Source of the DNA: Salvia splendens
Lineage: Eukaryota > Streptophyta > Magnoliopsida > Lamiales > Lamiaceae
Length of the DNA: 64,000 nucleotides
Reading direction: 5' to 3'
Assembly: GCF_004379255.2 (NCBI RefSeq)
Contig: NC_056047.1
Location: forward strand, 31,386,293 to 31,450,292
The translations under genes were made by a program, and so were the position numbers. Shown one piece after another: positions 22,099-34,983 of the stretch. The notes beneath the pieces were generated by a model, which saw only the letters and a list, made by a program, of their open reading frames with translations, was not told where the DNA came from and searched no databases. Each line of letters opens with the position of its first letter. Position 1 is the stretch's first letter.

Positions 22099-24902
22099 TG
22101 TCACGACCGCCCTTTAGGGTTAGTAAAAGCGGGCGATCGTGATTAAGGGACTTAATGAACAAACATAGAAAACTAGGGTTTCAGTAACGGTTTGACCAAG
22201 AATTTAAGTTAAAAAAAATAAACGGCCAAGGGTATTTATGTTCAATAAAGGAAAAGACTTAAAGGTTTGAAATTATTCAAAAGATAACGAGTTTTCAACA
22301 TCCAATTAAACAGTTTTAAAGTTTAACGCAAGTAAGTAAAGAAAACATCACAGCGGAAGCATCCAAGAGAAGAGTGAAGTCATGTGTGAGGACACAACGA
22401 CACTCGGAGTTTCAAAACAACCATAGTAATTCATTTATTTCTGCTCAACACCACCAACCCCTCGTCGCCGCTCAACCTGCACATAGGGAAAACACATGCA
22501 GGGCTGAGTACTATGAAAATACTCAGTGGCTCATGCCGGAAACATTTTTAAATAAGAGTATATGTTATCATGCCATATGTAAGTAGCCATCGGGATTTTA
22601 ACTTTAGAAAGGCCCGAGGCACAAAAATATTTTCCATTGTTCAAAATCTCGACTGCGCAGTCATTTTCCCATAGACGTCAACCATATCTGCCCATACATG
22701 ACAAGGAATGCGGCCGCAAACCAGGTCACTAGACCGGCCAGCCCGTACGCTAGCACACGGTGTACCATAGGTGTACACTAATCTAAGTAGAGTTTGCGGC
22801 TCTACAAGGATCCGAATTCGATTTATATAAAAATGGCAAAAGCCATTTCAGATAGGCACGTAAAAATCAAAGCACGCATGATAAGCATAATTTCATTTCC
22901 ATTAATAAAATATTTAGGACGATGTCCTTATTTAAAAGAGAGCCCACCTCGACCGTTTAGATTTCAAGTACTGCTTTCCCTTTGTTATCACGCTTCGCGC
23001 ACGAGTTATCACCTTTAGATAGTATGTATTACCAATCAGTCATAAACATTGACTCATAATTATGCATGTCCCCACGTTTCCCCTTTCCCCACCGACAAAA
23101 GGAAACACACCATAACATACATCCTTTAATAACACATCACTTCATCATAGAGTGGCTCTTTAACACATATATAAATCATGTATATCATTTCACATAACAA
23201 CATAGTTGTTTTTTTGTAAAGATAGAAATCTTGCAGCACTGCGATATCATTTTGTAAAAATCATTAAAAATTCACCCGACTTCCGTTGGGGCTAAAATTT
23301 TACCACAAAGCAGTAGACTCATCAAATAACTTCCAGTTAAAAATTCACGTCAAAATAACCTTTTTAGGTCGGTCCAATCGAAAACGTAACCTACTGGTCG
23401 AGAAAATATTTTCGGGCAGAACTGCGCAGTTAACTTAAAAAATTTACCAAAACTTCATCCTTTGTCCAAATGGGTTGAAATTCACTCACAACATAGAAGA
23501 CACCATGAGGTTTACTCAGAAAAATGAATTGAACAAAAAGAAGTTTATTTGGTCGGTCAAATACGCATCGGGGTCTACTGTCTGAACTCACAATATTTTT
23601 TCATGTTCCAAAATTCGAATTAGGGTTTTATCCCCATTCATTCAAGCACAACCTTTTCATGCTTCTAACACACAAACATGCTTAAAAGAGTCCTCCCACT
23701 CATGTTTCCATATAATCACATATCATTCACCAATGATTTATTTAGACTTCACGCAATTGTATTCAAAACGCATACACACATACAAACACAAATTCCCCAC
23801 CGATTAGATTCTTAGATTTGAAATCCCTACACTCACTATATGCATGAGGGAGTGAAAACAATGCTTGAATGGAGAGGATGAAGAATAGAGGTTTGATTGT
23901 ACCTTTCTTGATTAAAACGGTCGGTAGAACAAATATAAATCTCGATTCTTCAACAACTCTTGGCAATGGAAGAGTGAAGTAGAAGAACAAGTGGAGAGGA
24001 TTGGAGAGGGGAGGGGCGTATGTGAGGGAGAGAGAGGCGTGAGATTTTGGGTTAGGGTTCTCCTTCCCTTCTTATTTATAGGATTAGAATAGGCTCTCAA
24101 TTAATTAGGAAGATTTGGAGAATTAATTGCATGAATATTTGAAGGAGATTTGGGGAGATTTGAGGGAGGGAAATCAACATGAATTTGGGGAGAAATAAGG
24201 AGAGATTTTCGAAAATCATAGCTAATTAATTAGCCTATCATTTTATTTGGTACTTCATGGAGTATAATAAAATAATACGGAGCAGAAAAATAATAAAATC
24301 CTCCCAAATTAATAGGAAGTAGGCGTGTGATTTTTGGTTCCTCCCACAAGGAAAATTTCCAAATCTTTAATAGAATAAAGTAAGACAAGACTTGCTAGGA
24401 TATTCCAATTCATTTATGGAAAGAAATAAGTAAGGAGTCAATTATAGAATAATTAATTTCTCCTCTCCCAAAATTAGGAGATTTCGAAAATCTCCATGAA
24501 CAAGTCATAGGGGTAGAAATTTCCATGGAGGAAATAAAGAATAATTGGCTTTGGATTTAATTTGGATAATTATCCCAAGCAAATAATTAAATCCAAGAAA
24601 ATAGAATTCCTCTCCATCAATTAACAGTGGTCGAAAATTTCTCAACAAAAGGGCAAGGTAATTATTGATGATCCTATTTAAATCTCACTCCTAAAAAAAA
24701 AAATAATTTACTGCAATATATATTTCATTCCGCATCAACTAATTAAAGACACGTCATAAATCGACGAATTTGATTCGGTCAAATCAGAATTAGGTCACCA
24801 AAGCAAATACATAACAATTCGTAATTTAATTGCGGCAATCAAAGAAATAAATGGAATCGTCTTAGGGTTCGAAAATTAGGGTTCGAAAAGTGGGGCGTTA
24901 CA
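22099..24902 (-). repeat. 3' LTR of the chromovirus
   Basis: 2,804 bp, TGTCACGACC...GGGGCGTTACA on the plus strand. It matches 48032-50809 throughout with scattered substitutions and small indels, roughly a few percent by eye. A TATAAATAAG motif lies on the minus strand near 24080. Confidence 0.93.
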
Positions 24903-24946
24903 TCCTACTACTCTTAAAAGAAATTTCGTCCCGAAATTTGGTACCT

Positions 24947-26905
24947 TCATGGGAAGAGTTCTGGGTTTAATTCCTTCATCTTGTCCTCAAGCTCCCACGT
25001 GGCTTCTTCGTGCCCATGGTTTCTCCACTATACTTTCACGTAAGCAACTGGTTTATTTCTCACGTTCTGGACCTTTCGGTAAAAAATCGTTTGGGGTCTC
25101 TCCTCGTAGCTCAAGTCCGGGTTCAACGTGACTTCTTGGTAGTGAATCACGTGCTTTGGGTCGAACACGTATTTCTGCAATTGCGACACATGAAAGACGT
25201 TGTGCACGTTCCCAAGGCTTGGGGGTAGCGCCAAACGGTAGGCAACATGACCCACTCCTTCAAGGATTTCATAAGGCACAATAAATCGCGATTTCAATTT
25301 TCCCTTGAGACCAAAGCGTGTTATCCCTTTCGACGGGGATACCTTGAGAAAGACCTTGTCGCCCGCTTGAAATTGTAAGTCGGTTCGTCGTGCATCCGCG
25401 TATGACTTCTGTCTGTCTTGAGCTTCTTTTATCCTCGCACGAATTTGTCGAACGATTCCAACCATTTCTTCGACTGCATCGGGCCCTAGTACCCTTCTCT
25501 CACCAACTTCGTCCCAGTAGAGCGGGGATCTACACTTTCTCCCGTACAAGGCTTCGTACGACGCCATGTTTATCGTTGCCTGGAAACTGTTGTTGTAGGC
25601 AAACTCAATTAGTGGTAGCGCGGACTCCCAACTTCCTCCTCGGTCTAACACCACAGCTCTTAACATATCCTCTAGGGTTTGGATCGTTCTTTCGGATTGC
25701 CCGTCCGTCTGCGGGTGAAATGTTGTGCTGAAGTTCAGTCAAGTGCCTAGCTCACGTTGTAGGCTGATCCAAAATCTTGATGTGAATTTCGGGTCACGGT
25801 CAGAAGTGATCGTCACTGGGACTCCATGCAGTCGCACTATTTCCTTTATATACACTTGAGCTAGCTTGTTTGATCCATAGGTTAGGGGAATCGGTATGAA
25901 GTGTGCACTGTTGGTGAGTCGGTCTATAATCACCCATATGGCAGTATTCCCTCTTTGCGTCTTTGGCAATACTGTCACAAAGTCCATGGCAATGTGCTCC
26001 CATTTCCACTCGGGGATTTCTAGTGGTTGCAACTTCCCGTACGGTCGTTGATGTAGAGCCTTCACCCGTTGGCAGGCTAAGCAGCGCTCCACAAATGCCG
26101 CTATATCCCTCTTCATACCGTTCCACCAAAAGGACTTCTTCAAGTCTTGGTACATTTTCGTACTTCCTGGGTGGGCGGTGTAAAGAGTCTCATGTGCCTC
26201 GCTCATCACTTCGTTTTTGAGCTCCTCGTTGTCCGACATGCATAGTCTTCCTTTGAAGGTAAGAGCGTTGTCACCTTCATCACTAAAGTTTTCAGATTCT
26301 CCGGTTCGCACCTCTACACGTATTTTCTCTAGTTTCGCATCCATCCGTTGTGCTTCAACAATTCTCGACCTTAAATCAGGTTCAACAACTAATGTGGCGA
26401 TTCGCGCTTCCACCATTTCAGGTGCTCTCACTACCTCCAAACGCATCCTACTAAACTCGTGGACCAGGTTTCCCCCGTTGGTGAGAAATGTGGCCAGTTG
26501 GGAATGACCCTTCCGGCTCAAGGCATCTGCCACTACATTTGCCTTGCCGGGGTGGTAATTGATGCCACAATCGTAGTCCTTCACCAATTCGAGCCACCTT
26601 CGTTGTCGCATGTTTAAATCCTTTTGCTCGAAGAAATATTTTACGCTTTTGTGGTCCGTAAACATCTCACATCGAACTCCGTAGAGATGATGTCTCCAAA
26701 TCTTTAAGGCGTGTACCACTGCTGCTAACTCCAGGTCGTGGGTTGGATAGTTCAACTCGTGTGGCCTCAATTGTCGGGATGCGTAAGCAATCACCTTGTT
26801 GTTTTGCATCAACACACATCCAAGCCCACCTTCGAAGCGTCCGTGTATACCACGTAGTTCACTCCAGGCTCTGGCACAGCTAAGATCGGTGCACTAGTTA
26901 GCTTT
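24947..26905 (-). pseudogene. chromovirus RNase H, integrase and chromodomain-like tail (3' part of pol)
   Basis: Resumes at 26905, left of the nested Athila element, with [11 protein letters not shown] and the RNase H motif VVYTDAS. A one-base shift near 26815 leads into the long frame ([23 protein letters not shown]). The integrase has an intact HHCC finger ([19 protein letters not shown]) and the three acidic residues of the catalytic core ([19 protein letters not shown]). In-frame stops are TGA at 25739-25741, where the family has arginine (ELGTRLNF), and TAG at 25028-25030. The frame then continues through the WRNHGHEEATWELE tail to TGA at 24947-24949. The missing 5' part of pol lies beyond the nested element at 40802. 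Confidence 0.88.
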
Positions 26906-26910
26906 TCCTT

Positions 26911-28462
26911 TGATAAGGCTAATTTCATGCATAGGTCTAGGGGATAAATTTGTGAATTGCTCGGTCTAATACATGTTTTAAGCCAGGTGTATAGAAGAAA
27001 TTCGCCAGTTCCAGGAAAAGAAGGAGGCAATCACACGCCCAAGGAAACTGGCGAATAAGTGAACATTGTGAAAGAAATTGCAAGACAGAGTAAATCTCAG
27101 AACTGAAGGGTAGAATGGAGATTTCTATGAAGGTTCTAGAAGATTATGTCTGTGTCTATAAAAGGAAGGTTGCATGCATTCTGGAGGGATCTTCTCGAGG
27201 GAGACCTCACTAACAGTCGGCAGCTAGTTCACTTTTCTATACACTTCGGTTTTTAGAGGGAAATTCAGGGGGTTCCGCACTGGGGTTCACTTTCGGCTTT
27301 CTCGTTTTAAGTTGGGTTGTAACACCGTCCTGTTGAGGGCGTAGAAACAAGTTCCCGTTTACTTTTCTCGCATTTTGTGGTTTCCACCGAGCTTCGCTGT
27401 TCGAAGCTCGGCATTCTGTTTTATCGACTATTTCCGTGTTTTATGCAAGTTTAATTTTCTGTTATGTCGATGTCTGATTTTGCTGTTGTGATTTTCTGGA
27501 GTTTTGAGCTAGCTTGCTTGTTTTGGATGCGTTCCGCAATTGTTTATTGAATCTGTGCAGAGTAATGGCTGAATCGGAGTGATCGGAGTTTGATGGTGAA
27601 TGAATCGGAGGTCTGAATTTGGTTTTGTAGTTTTGATTGTGGAAACGTTTAAATTTGATGTTGATCAGAGTAGATCTGTTAGATCGGAAGTTCTGGAGTG
27701 GAATCTAGTTGTTGTTGGTTTCGGATTGCTTGGATCCGGAGTGGATTAAGCGTTCGACGTGAGATCTGAGCAGAGTTGGTTTATTTTAATGCCTAGTCTT
27801 CGTGTTTTCATTTCGCTTCGTCTAGTATATGTAGATCTGAGTTATTTCCGGTTAGTCGTAAGTTTCCGACGACCAAACTTTTACATTCTGTTCGAATCTG
27901 GGTATGTGCTCTGTTTCCTTCATTTTCGTGTTTAATCCCCGTTGAAGAAATGCATGCTGTGTTAGTTAAATGCTCAGTTAGTTATTTGCAGCTTTTCTGC
28001 CGTTCTTGCTATTTCTGGGTCATGGTCCCCACTGTTAGTTGTTTCCTGTCTAACTAAATTAGGTAGTCGTTTACACGGTCTAGTAAGTGAATTTAATATA
28101 CCGAAGTCTTGATGATGTTTGATCTTAGCATGTTTACAGTTTTCTAGGTCTAGTGTTTACATTTCCTGCCTAGGTCTAGTAGTAGTAATACCTCAACCCT
28201 GTTTGCGTGGCAGCAACCGCTTTTGTCAAGAGTCTCTAAATGCTTTCTTACGTGTCCATCTTCGTGGGATCGACCCCTGCTTCTCTATACTAAATCATAG
28301 TATTCGGGTTGAGGGATCTTTGAAGGGGAGTTAGTGTGTCCAACGACAGAGCATTCCGTGTTCTATTGAGTTCCTAGACCAAGTGATCTAGTGGATTCAT
28401 AGTACCTAGCATCTTGACCTAGCACATCGCATTTTCACCACACACGCAAACCACGCACTTCA
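26911..28462 (+). repeat. 5' LTR of the nested Athila element
   Basis: 1,552 bp, TGATAAGGCTAATTTCATGC...CGCACTTCA. TATAAAAG at 27157-27164, then the likely transcription start region near 27190. AAC-rich sequence precedes the PBS. Confidence 0.94.
27157..27164 (+). promoter_or_regulatory. TATA box of the Athila 5' LTR
   Basis: TATAAAAG in the LTR, conserved at 39492 in the 3' LTR. It is a well-formed plant TATA box about 250 bp into the LTR. Confidence 0.6.
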
Positions 28463-28464
28463 AA

Positions 28465-28482
28465 TGGCGCCGTTGCCGGGGA
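28465..28482 (+). other. primer-binding site (Asp tRNA type)
   Basis: TGGCGCCGTTGCCGGGGA begins two bases after the 5' LTR. It is the complement of the 3' end of plant tRNA-Asp used by Athila elements, and identical to the site at 52602-52619. Confidence 0.85.
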
Positions 28483-28561
28483 TGGATGACGTATTTTGTG
28501 ATTGTTTTTAGAGGTTTTTGGCTTACAAAGTTTTGATTTATTTTTCTTTTATTTTTGGTTT

Positions 28562-30240
28562 ATGAGCAGAGGCTCACGGTGTACCTACTAGAGTAACTCG
28601 TCTGGGTGGGAGCAAGGTCAATTCATTTGGCAGGTCAAGGAAACCGCCTCCACAGTAACCACCAGATCAGGTTTCACCACGGGAGAGCCGTTTCCGAGTG
28701 GATTTACTAGCGACGAATCTTGGGCGTCGTCAGGACGTGAAGATCCAGAGTCACCACCAGAGTCAGAGACAGAGTCAGAAACAAGGGAAATAGAGAAAGT
28801 AGTCATGACGCAAGTAGTAGATCCAGATCCAGAGATCGGTTCGTTAATCGCTCATTTAGATGGAGAACCAGCTCAGGCTATAGTGATGAATCCACGCCAG
28901 AGGACTATTGAGATCAAGACAAACGTACTCGGCATCTTGCCAACATTTTCTGGGCGAAGAAGTGAGTGCCCGTACGAATTTTTAAATGAATTCAGTAAGT
29001 TGTGTGGTATTCAGAAGAGGCCGAATGATGCAACAGAGGAGGATTATCGCCTACGCGCGATTCCTTTCACTCTGAAGGGAGAGGCCAACACATGGTTATT
29101 TAGATTGCCCCCGGATTCTATCCGCACATGGAGGGATTTCAAGTTGGAATTCTTAGATTATTTCTTCCCGTCCAACAAGACGAATGCGCTGAAAAAAGAA
29201 GTATTAGAGTGTAAGAAAGATTACGACGAATCCTTGAGTCAGTATTGGTCGAGATTCAAGGGGTTGTTGGATGCGTGCTCGAATCACCGAATGATAGAGG
29301 CAGAGACCTACTCTCTGATTTACGAAGGGGCGAATCCTGAGTCGAAGGATTTAATGAATTCCTCGAGCGGGGGAATTTCACCAGAAAAAGGGGAAGTGAA
29401 GCAAGAGAAATCCTGGGGAAGTTGATCGACGCTAAGAAGGCGTACGATAACCCTAGGAATGCAGTGAGGAGAGGATCGGTGAATGCCATAAGAGAGAAAG
29501 AAGATGATAAAGTAGAGGCAAGGATTGACAGGCTCGAGAAGGCTCTTTTGAACGCGATTGAAAAGATAAATCCACTAGCTTCACAAGGGAAGGATAAATC
29601 TCCTGGTCTAGGAGATAATCAAATTCAGCAATATTACGGGACCCAGGAAGGAGATTATCAGGCCCAAGTCAATGCAATGGGAAGTTGGAATCCCGATGGA
29701 AGCTGGAATCCAGGGAGACAGAGAGATGCACCCTGGAGGAACCATCCAAATTTCAGATGGACTGACAACGAACAGAACCAGTCAGCACCACAACCGAATC
29801 AACAGTTTGCACCTCAACCAGAGAGACAAGGTAACTGGACAAGAAGGAACCAAGAGGGGCAAGGCAACTGGATCAATCGGAACCAAGGAGACCACTCTAG
29901 CTGGGGAAACAGAAATCAGAACAATCAAGGGAACTCTTATGTACCACCGCACCAAAGGAATTTTCAAAACAATTACCAGGGTCCAGGAAATCAGTACAAC
30001 AACTCTTCAGGAGGTCAAGGAAACGTTCGTCAGAATCAAGTGAGTGGACCGACCCTGAGTATGGGGCCAGGGCCCAGTCAGCCACCAAAGGCACCAAAAA
30101 GTATCGAAGATATGGTGCACGACCTTGTCAGTTCTCAGCAACATATGCAAAACAACCTGCAATCGAACAATGAAGTAGTGCACAAGCTTCAAGACGCTCA
30201 GCAGGAGCAAAAGGCAGCAATGGATATGCTGGCAAAGTAA
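28562..30240 (+). pseudogene. gag of the nested Athila element, disrupted
   Basis: Starts MSRGSR at 28562 as in the sister copy at 52516. A TAG at 28589 stops it after nine codons; the frame is open again from there (QFIWQVK, PDPEIGSLIAHLDGEP) through the gag core (CPYEFLNEFSKLCGIQK, LKGEANTWLFRLPPDSI, FLDYFFPSNKTNALKKE, YWSRFKGLLDACSNHRM). A one-base loss near 29368 shifts it, and the continuing frame (LIDAKKAYDNPRN, then an Asn/Gln/Gly-rich tail) ends at TAA 30238-30240, where the sister copy has Gln (MLAKQLSQ). No zinc knuckle is seen. Confidence 0.85.
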
Positions 30241-31839
30241 TTATCCCAGATAGCCACTTCTTTGAGTGATATGAGGGGGAATGAAGGAAAGATTTCTGCC
30301 TCAGTAAGACCACCTGATAGAGCGAATATAAGTCAGATTACCTTGAGATCCGGGAAAGGATATGAGGGGCCAGTGGTAAAAACGAAGGAAGCGACAGATC
30401 CCAAGGAAGGCAAGAAGGAAGAGGATACAATTCCGAGGCCCAGGAACTTGGAGGGTGAAAAGTCCTTGATCAAGGATGACTTTAAAGCAGGAGATTTGGA
30501 GAGGCCCTTGCCTAGATCAACTGAACCATTCTTCCTCAACCCAGAGCCAGAGATGGAGAACGATGTAGTAAGGGAAGAAACTGGAGAGTTCTCGGCTGAA
30601 AGTTCTACAGGAGTAGGGAAGCAACTGAAACCTTTCCCAAGCCGGGGGGAAGCCAAGAAGAAGAAGGAAGAACCGGTAGACTTCATTGATATTTTTGGGA
30701 AATTGGAGATCAATCTACCATTCTTACAGGCTTTGAAATTGCCGGTGTTTAATAAGTTCATCAAGGAATTTATAGCTGGGAAGGCTAGACCCAGTGGAAA
30801 AATTTTGATAAGCGAGAACGTCTCCGCAGTGATTCAAAAGCGGAGGATTCCTTCGAAGTGCAATGATCCAGGTATGTTTACTTTGCCCATCTCTATTGGT
30901 GAAATAAAAATTGAGCATGCCATGTGTGATTTAGGGGCTTCGATAAATGTGTTACCACTGTCTATATACAAGAAATTAGTAAGAGTGAGCATGGTGAATA
31001 CGAAAGTAGTGATCCAGCTAGCGGATAGGTCGTGTATCTGTCCTGAAGGAGTGCTTGAGAATGTGATAGTAAGAGTACATGATTTCTTGTACCCAGCTGA
31101 TTTTCATGTGATAAAGATGAGCGATAATGAGTCTGCAGAGTCTGGCAGAGTACTTTTAGGGAGACCTTTCTTACGTACCGCCAAGACTATAATTGATGTC
31201 TTTGATGGCACCATTTGCCTTGATTATAATGGGGAAAAATATACATTCAGCATAGATAAGGCAATGAAGAAACCTCTTGACGTTGAAAATTTGCATGCTG
31301 TAGATGTTATTAACACCCTGGTCCAGGAATATCTTGAGACAGAATTAATGCAGGTACAGATCGAGAAATCCGAGATGAGTCATACTATTGATAAAGAAGT
31401 AGCCAGTTGGTGTGAAGCCATGAAAACGAGTGAGTTATCAGATGATGAACTAGCTGAAGCGATTCTGGAATTCTGCACGAACCCGGAGCTAGCTAGATCA
31501 AGGAGGACACCTTATGTGGCGAGCATGGAAAATTCTACTAAGTCTACGAAGGGAATAACGACTGAGTCTACAGAGAAAAATCCCTTACCTCAAGAAAAAG
31601 ACGTTCCTAAGAAAGAGCTGGAGACACTTCCACCTGGGCTCAAGTATGCGTATCTAGAGGAGAATGAAAATTTCCCGGTGATTATTAACAGCAGCTTGAC
31701 CAAGGGACAAGAAGAGAAATTGTTGAAGGTGATTCGGAGGAACAAGAAAGCTATTGGGTGGACACTCTCTGACTTGGTAGGAATTAGCCCAGATATGTGC
31801 ATGCATCACATTCGATTAGAAGCATGCACATTCGATTAG
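30241..31839 (+). pseudogene. protease region and linker of the nested Athila element
   Basis: The frame continues directly from the stop at 30240 (LSQIATSLSDMRGNEGK) through a charged linker, the KPFPSRGEAKKKKEEPVDF block and the aspartic protease with CDLGASINVLP (about 30926-30958) and LLGRPFLRTAKTIID. It then runs into the link to RT (GWTLSDLVGISPDMCMHHIRLE). There CACATTCGATTAGAAG occurs twice (31807 and 31825), a short duplication that shifts the frame so it ends at 31839. The protease would have cut the polyprotein. Confidence 0.85.
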
Positions 31840-33389
31840 AAGAAGGAGCAAAACCTTACAGAGATCCGCAACACAAGTTGAATCCGAACATGAGGGAAGA
31901 AGTGATGAAGGAAGTATTGAAGCTGCTATCCCTAGGAATCATTTATTCCATACTCGACAGTGAATGGGTTAGTCCAGTGCATATGGTACCAAAGAAGTCG
32001 GGATTACAGGTGGTCAAGAACGATAAAAATGAGTTGGTCCCCACTCGACTTGTTACTGGGTGGAAGATGTGTATTGACTACCGTAAGCTGAACAAGGCTA
32101 CTAAGAAGGATCACTTCCCGTTACCTTTCATTGACTAGATGTTGGAGAGGTTGGCGGGCAAGCAATATTTCTGTTTCCTGGACGGATATAGTGGGTATTT
32201 TCAAATCTATGTGGATCCTGAGGACCAGGAGAAGACAACTTTCACGTGTCCCTTTGGAACGTATGCTTACAGAAGGATGCCGTTCGGTCTGTGCAATGCG
32301 CCAGGCACTTTTTAGCGGTGTATGATGAGTATCTTCTCGGACCTACTGGAGGATTGCATCGAGATTTTTATGGACGACTTCACTGTGTACGGGAACTCAT
32401 TTGACTCATGTTGGGCAAGTTTGGATATAGTGCTGAGGAGGTGTCAGGAAAAGCATTTGGTTTTGAATTTTGAAAAATGCCACTTTATGGTCCCTGAGGG
32501 AATTGTCCTAGGGCATGTGGTATCAAAAAGAGGAATACAGGTAGATCGAGCAAAGGTTGAGGTGATCTCAAAACTGCCTTACCCGACGAATCAGAAAGAA
32601 GTGAGAGGATTCCTAGGGCATGCAGGATTTTATAGAAGGTTTATAAAGGATTTCGCAAGGATTGCTCAACCACTCACTCACTTGTTACATAACGATGTTG
32701 ATTTTGTTTTCGATGAGGAGTGCAAGAAAGCTTTTCAGTTGTTGAAGGATAGATTAGTTTCTGCTCCCATTATCAGAGCACCAGATTGGAGTTTGCCATT
32801 TGAAATAATGTGCGACGTAAGTGACTACGCAGTGGGAGCGGTGCTAGGTCAAATAGTGGATGGGAAAAGCTACGTGATTTTTTATGCGTAAAAAATGCTC
32901 AATCAGACCCAAAAAAACTATGATACCACGGAAAAGGAAATGTTGGCAGTCGTGTATTCCTTTGAAAAATTCCGACCATATTTGCTTGGGTCGAGGGTGA
33001 TAGTCTTCACTGATCACGCTGCAATAAAGTACTTACTGGCGAAGAAGGAGTCTAAGCCAAGGTTAATTCGTTGGGTGTTACTTTTACAAGAATTTGACTG
33101 GGAAGTTAGAGACAAGAAGGGAACAGAGAACAAGGTAGCCGACCACTTGAGTCGTATTTTTCAAGGTGAGACCGACGAAGCTATATCTGATGCATTTCCA
33201 GAAGAGCATCTGTACTATGTAGGGATATTTCCTAGACCTATCAGTTGGGAAAAGATCATGGCGTTAACAGGTTCAGGAGATTCTGAGAAGAGAAAATGTC
33301 ATCTGAACGATGAGCCATGGTTCGCAGACCTGGCAAATTACTTGGTCACTGGAGAGGTGCCCAGTTCGCAGGAAATCTCCCGGGCCTAG
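31797..33389 (+). pseudogene. reverse transcriptase and RNase H of the nested Athila element
   Basis: One frame with RT blocks WVSPVHMVPKKSG, MCIDYRKLNKATKKDHFPLPFID, FCFLDGYSGYFQI, MPFGLCNAPGTF, the active site EIFMDDFTVYG (about 32362-32394) and RNase H ([48 protein letters not shown]). In-frame stops are TAG 32136, TAG 32313, TAA 32889 and TAG 33387. The homologous element on the right of the window has Gln at the first two and the last, and Ser at 32889. Confidence 0.88.
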
Positions 33390-34622
33390 AGGATGAAGCT
33401 CAAAAGCAAAGCCAAGTATTATTTCTGGGACGAACCCATATTTGTGGAGAATGGGAGCTGACCAAGTGATCCGGAGGTGTATCCGGAGTGGGAACAGAGG
33501 GATGTGCTGAATCATTGCCATGCCCTAGCTTGTGGAGGTCACTTTGGACCTAGGAAAACTGCAAGGAAGGTGTTAGATAGTGGGTTTACTGGCCTACATT
33601 GCACAAGGATGCTTTCGAGTTTTGTCAGAACTGTGAGAGGTGTCAACAGATGGGGGGAATCTCCAGGAAAGACGAAATGCCGCAAGTTCCAGTGATTGTT
33701 TGTGAGATCTTCGATGTCTGGGGAATGGACTTCATGGGTCCATTTCCGTCTTCATACGGAAATACGTACATATTTATGGCAGTTGATTATGCTTCGAAAT
33801 GGATAGAGGCCAAGGCGACCACATCTTGTGAAGCTAATGAGGTAGCGAAATTTCTTAGAGCCAACATCTTTAACAGGTATGGAGTGCCCAGAGCGATAAT
33901 ATCTGATAATGGGACGCATTTCCGTAACCGGACTATTGAAGCTCTAATGAGAAAGTACGGAGTGCACCACCGCCTTTCCACACTGTACCATCCTCAATCA
34001 AATGGGCAAGCGGAGATCTCCAACAGGGAGATAAAGGCGATATTGGAGAAGACGGTTAATCCGTCTAGGAAGGACTGGAGTAAGAGGCTTGGAGATGCAC
34101 TATGGGCTTACATGACAGCATACAAGACGCCTATTGGGATGTCACCCTACAGGCTTGTGTTTGGCAAAATGTGCCACTTGCCCCGTGGGAGTAGAACACC
34201 GAGCATATTGGGCGGTCAAGGAGATCAACATTTGACCCCAGTCCTGCGAAGAAGAACGAAAATTGCAGCTACAGGAGTTGGAGGAGCTGAGGCTGGAGTC
34301 ATATGAATCGGCAATGTGGTACAAAGAAAAGACGAGACTCTGGCATGACAAGAATCTCCGGACCAAGGAACTACAAGTTGGGCAGAAATTTCTCCTGTTC
34401 CAATCCCGGCTCAAGTTAATGTCTGGTAAGCTGAAGTCTAAATGGATTGGACCATACACTATTGTGAGTCTTCGTGCAAATGGAGCAGTAGAGATCCAGG
34501 GAAGTGCTTCAAACTCTACTCCTTTTCTTGTCAATGGTCATAGGGTAAAGGTATTTAGGGATAACTCGGAGATGTGTGTAGTGGACGAAGTGCCGCTATG
34601 TGCACTCCCTGATATCGCCTAA
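33390..34622 (+). pseudogene. integrase of the nested Athila element, several frameshifts
   Basis: Pieces in three frames: SKAKYYFWDEP, then [27 protein letters not shown] with part of the zinc finger, then from 33599 [33 protein letters not shown] and [11 protein letters not shown] with all three catalytic acidic residues. A further shift near 34185 leads to the C-terminal part ([35 protein letters not shown]) ending at 34622. Shifts are at about 33430, 33480, 33580 and 34185. Confidence 0.85.
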
Positions 34623-34983
34623 CTGGCCTGGGAAGGAAGTGTTCTCAGTGAATTCCTCGGTCAGGTGACTAGGAAGTTTTTTTTATAAATATATCTTGAC
34701 CTAGGGAATCTTGAGAGCATTTGAAAACAAAATTTGTAAATATTTAATCGCTTTCTTTAAATCAAGAAAACCCAAACAAATAAAAAAAAAAAATTTCGGA
34801 ATACCAGACCCCTTAAGGGAAATTTTATACTGTCATATCCTTGACCTGTGAGTCTGGAGTTTCATTTTTAGTTTGATGTTTTTTCTAAGTATGGTATTGC
34901 AGAGATATTCACATGGGGCAGGGAATTGAGGATTAAAATTTTGGAGGGAGTCAGCGCCGGTTCAAATTTCAAAAGGTAACTTT

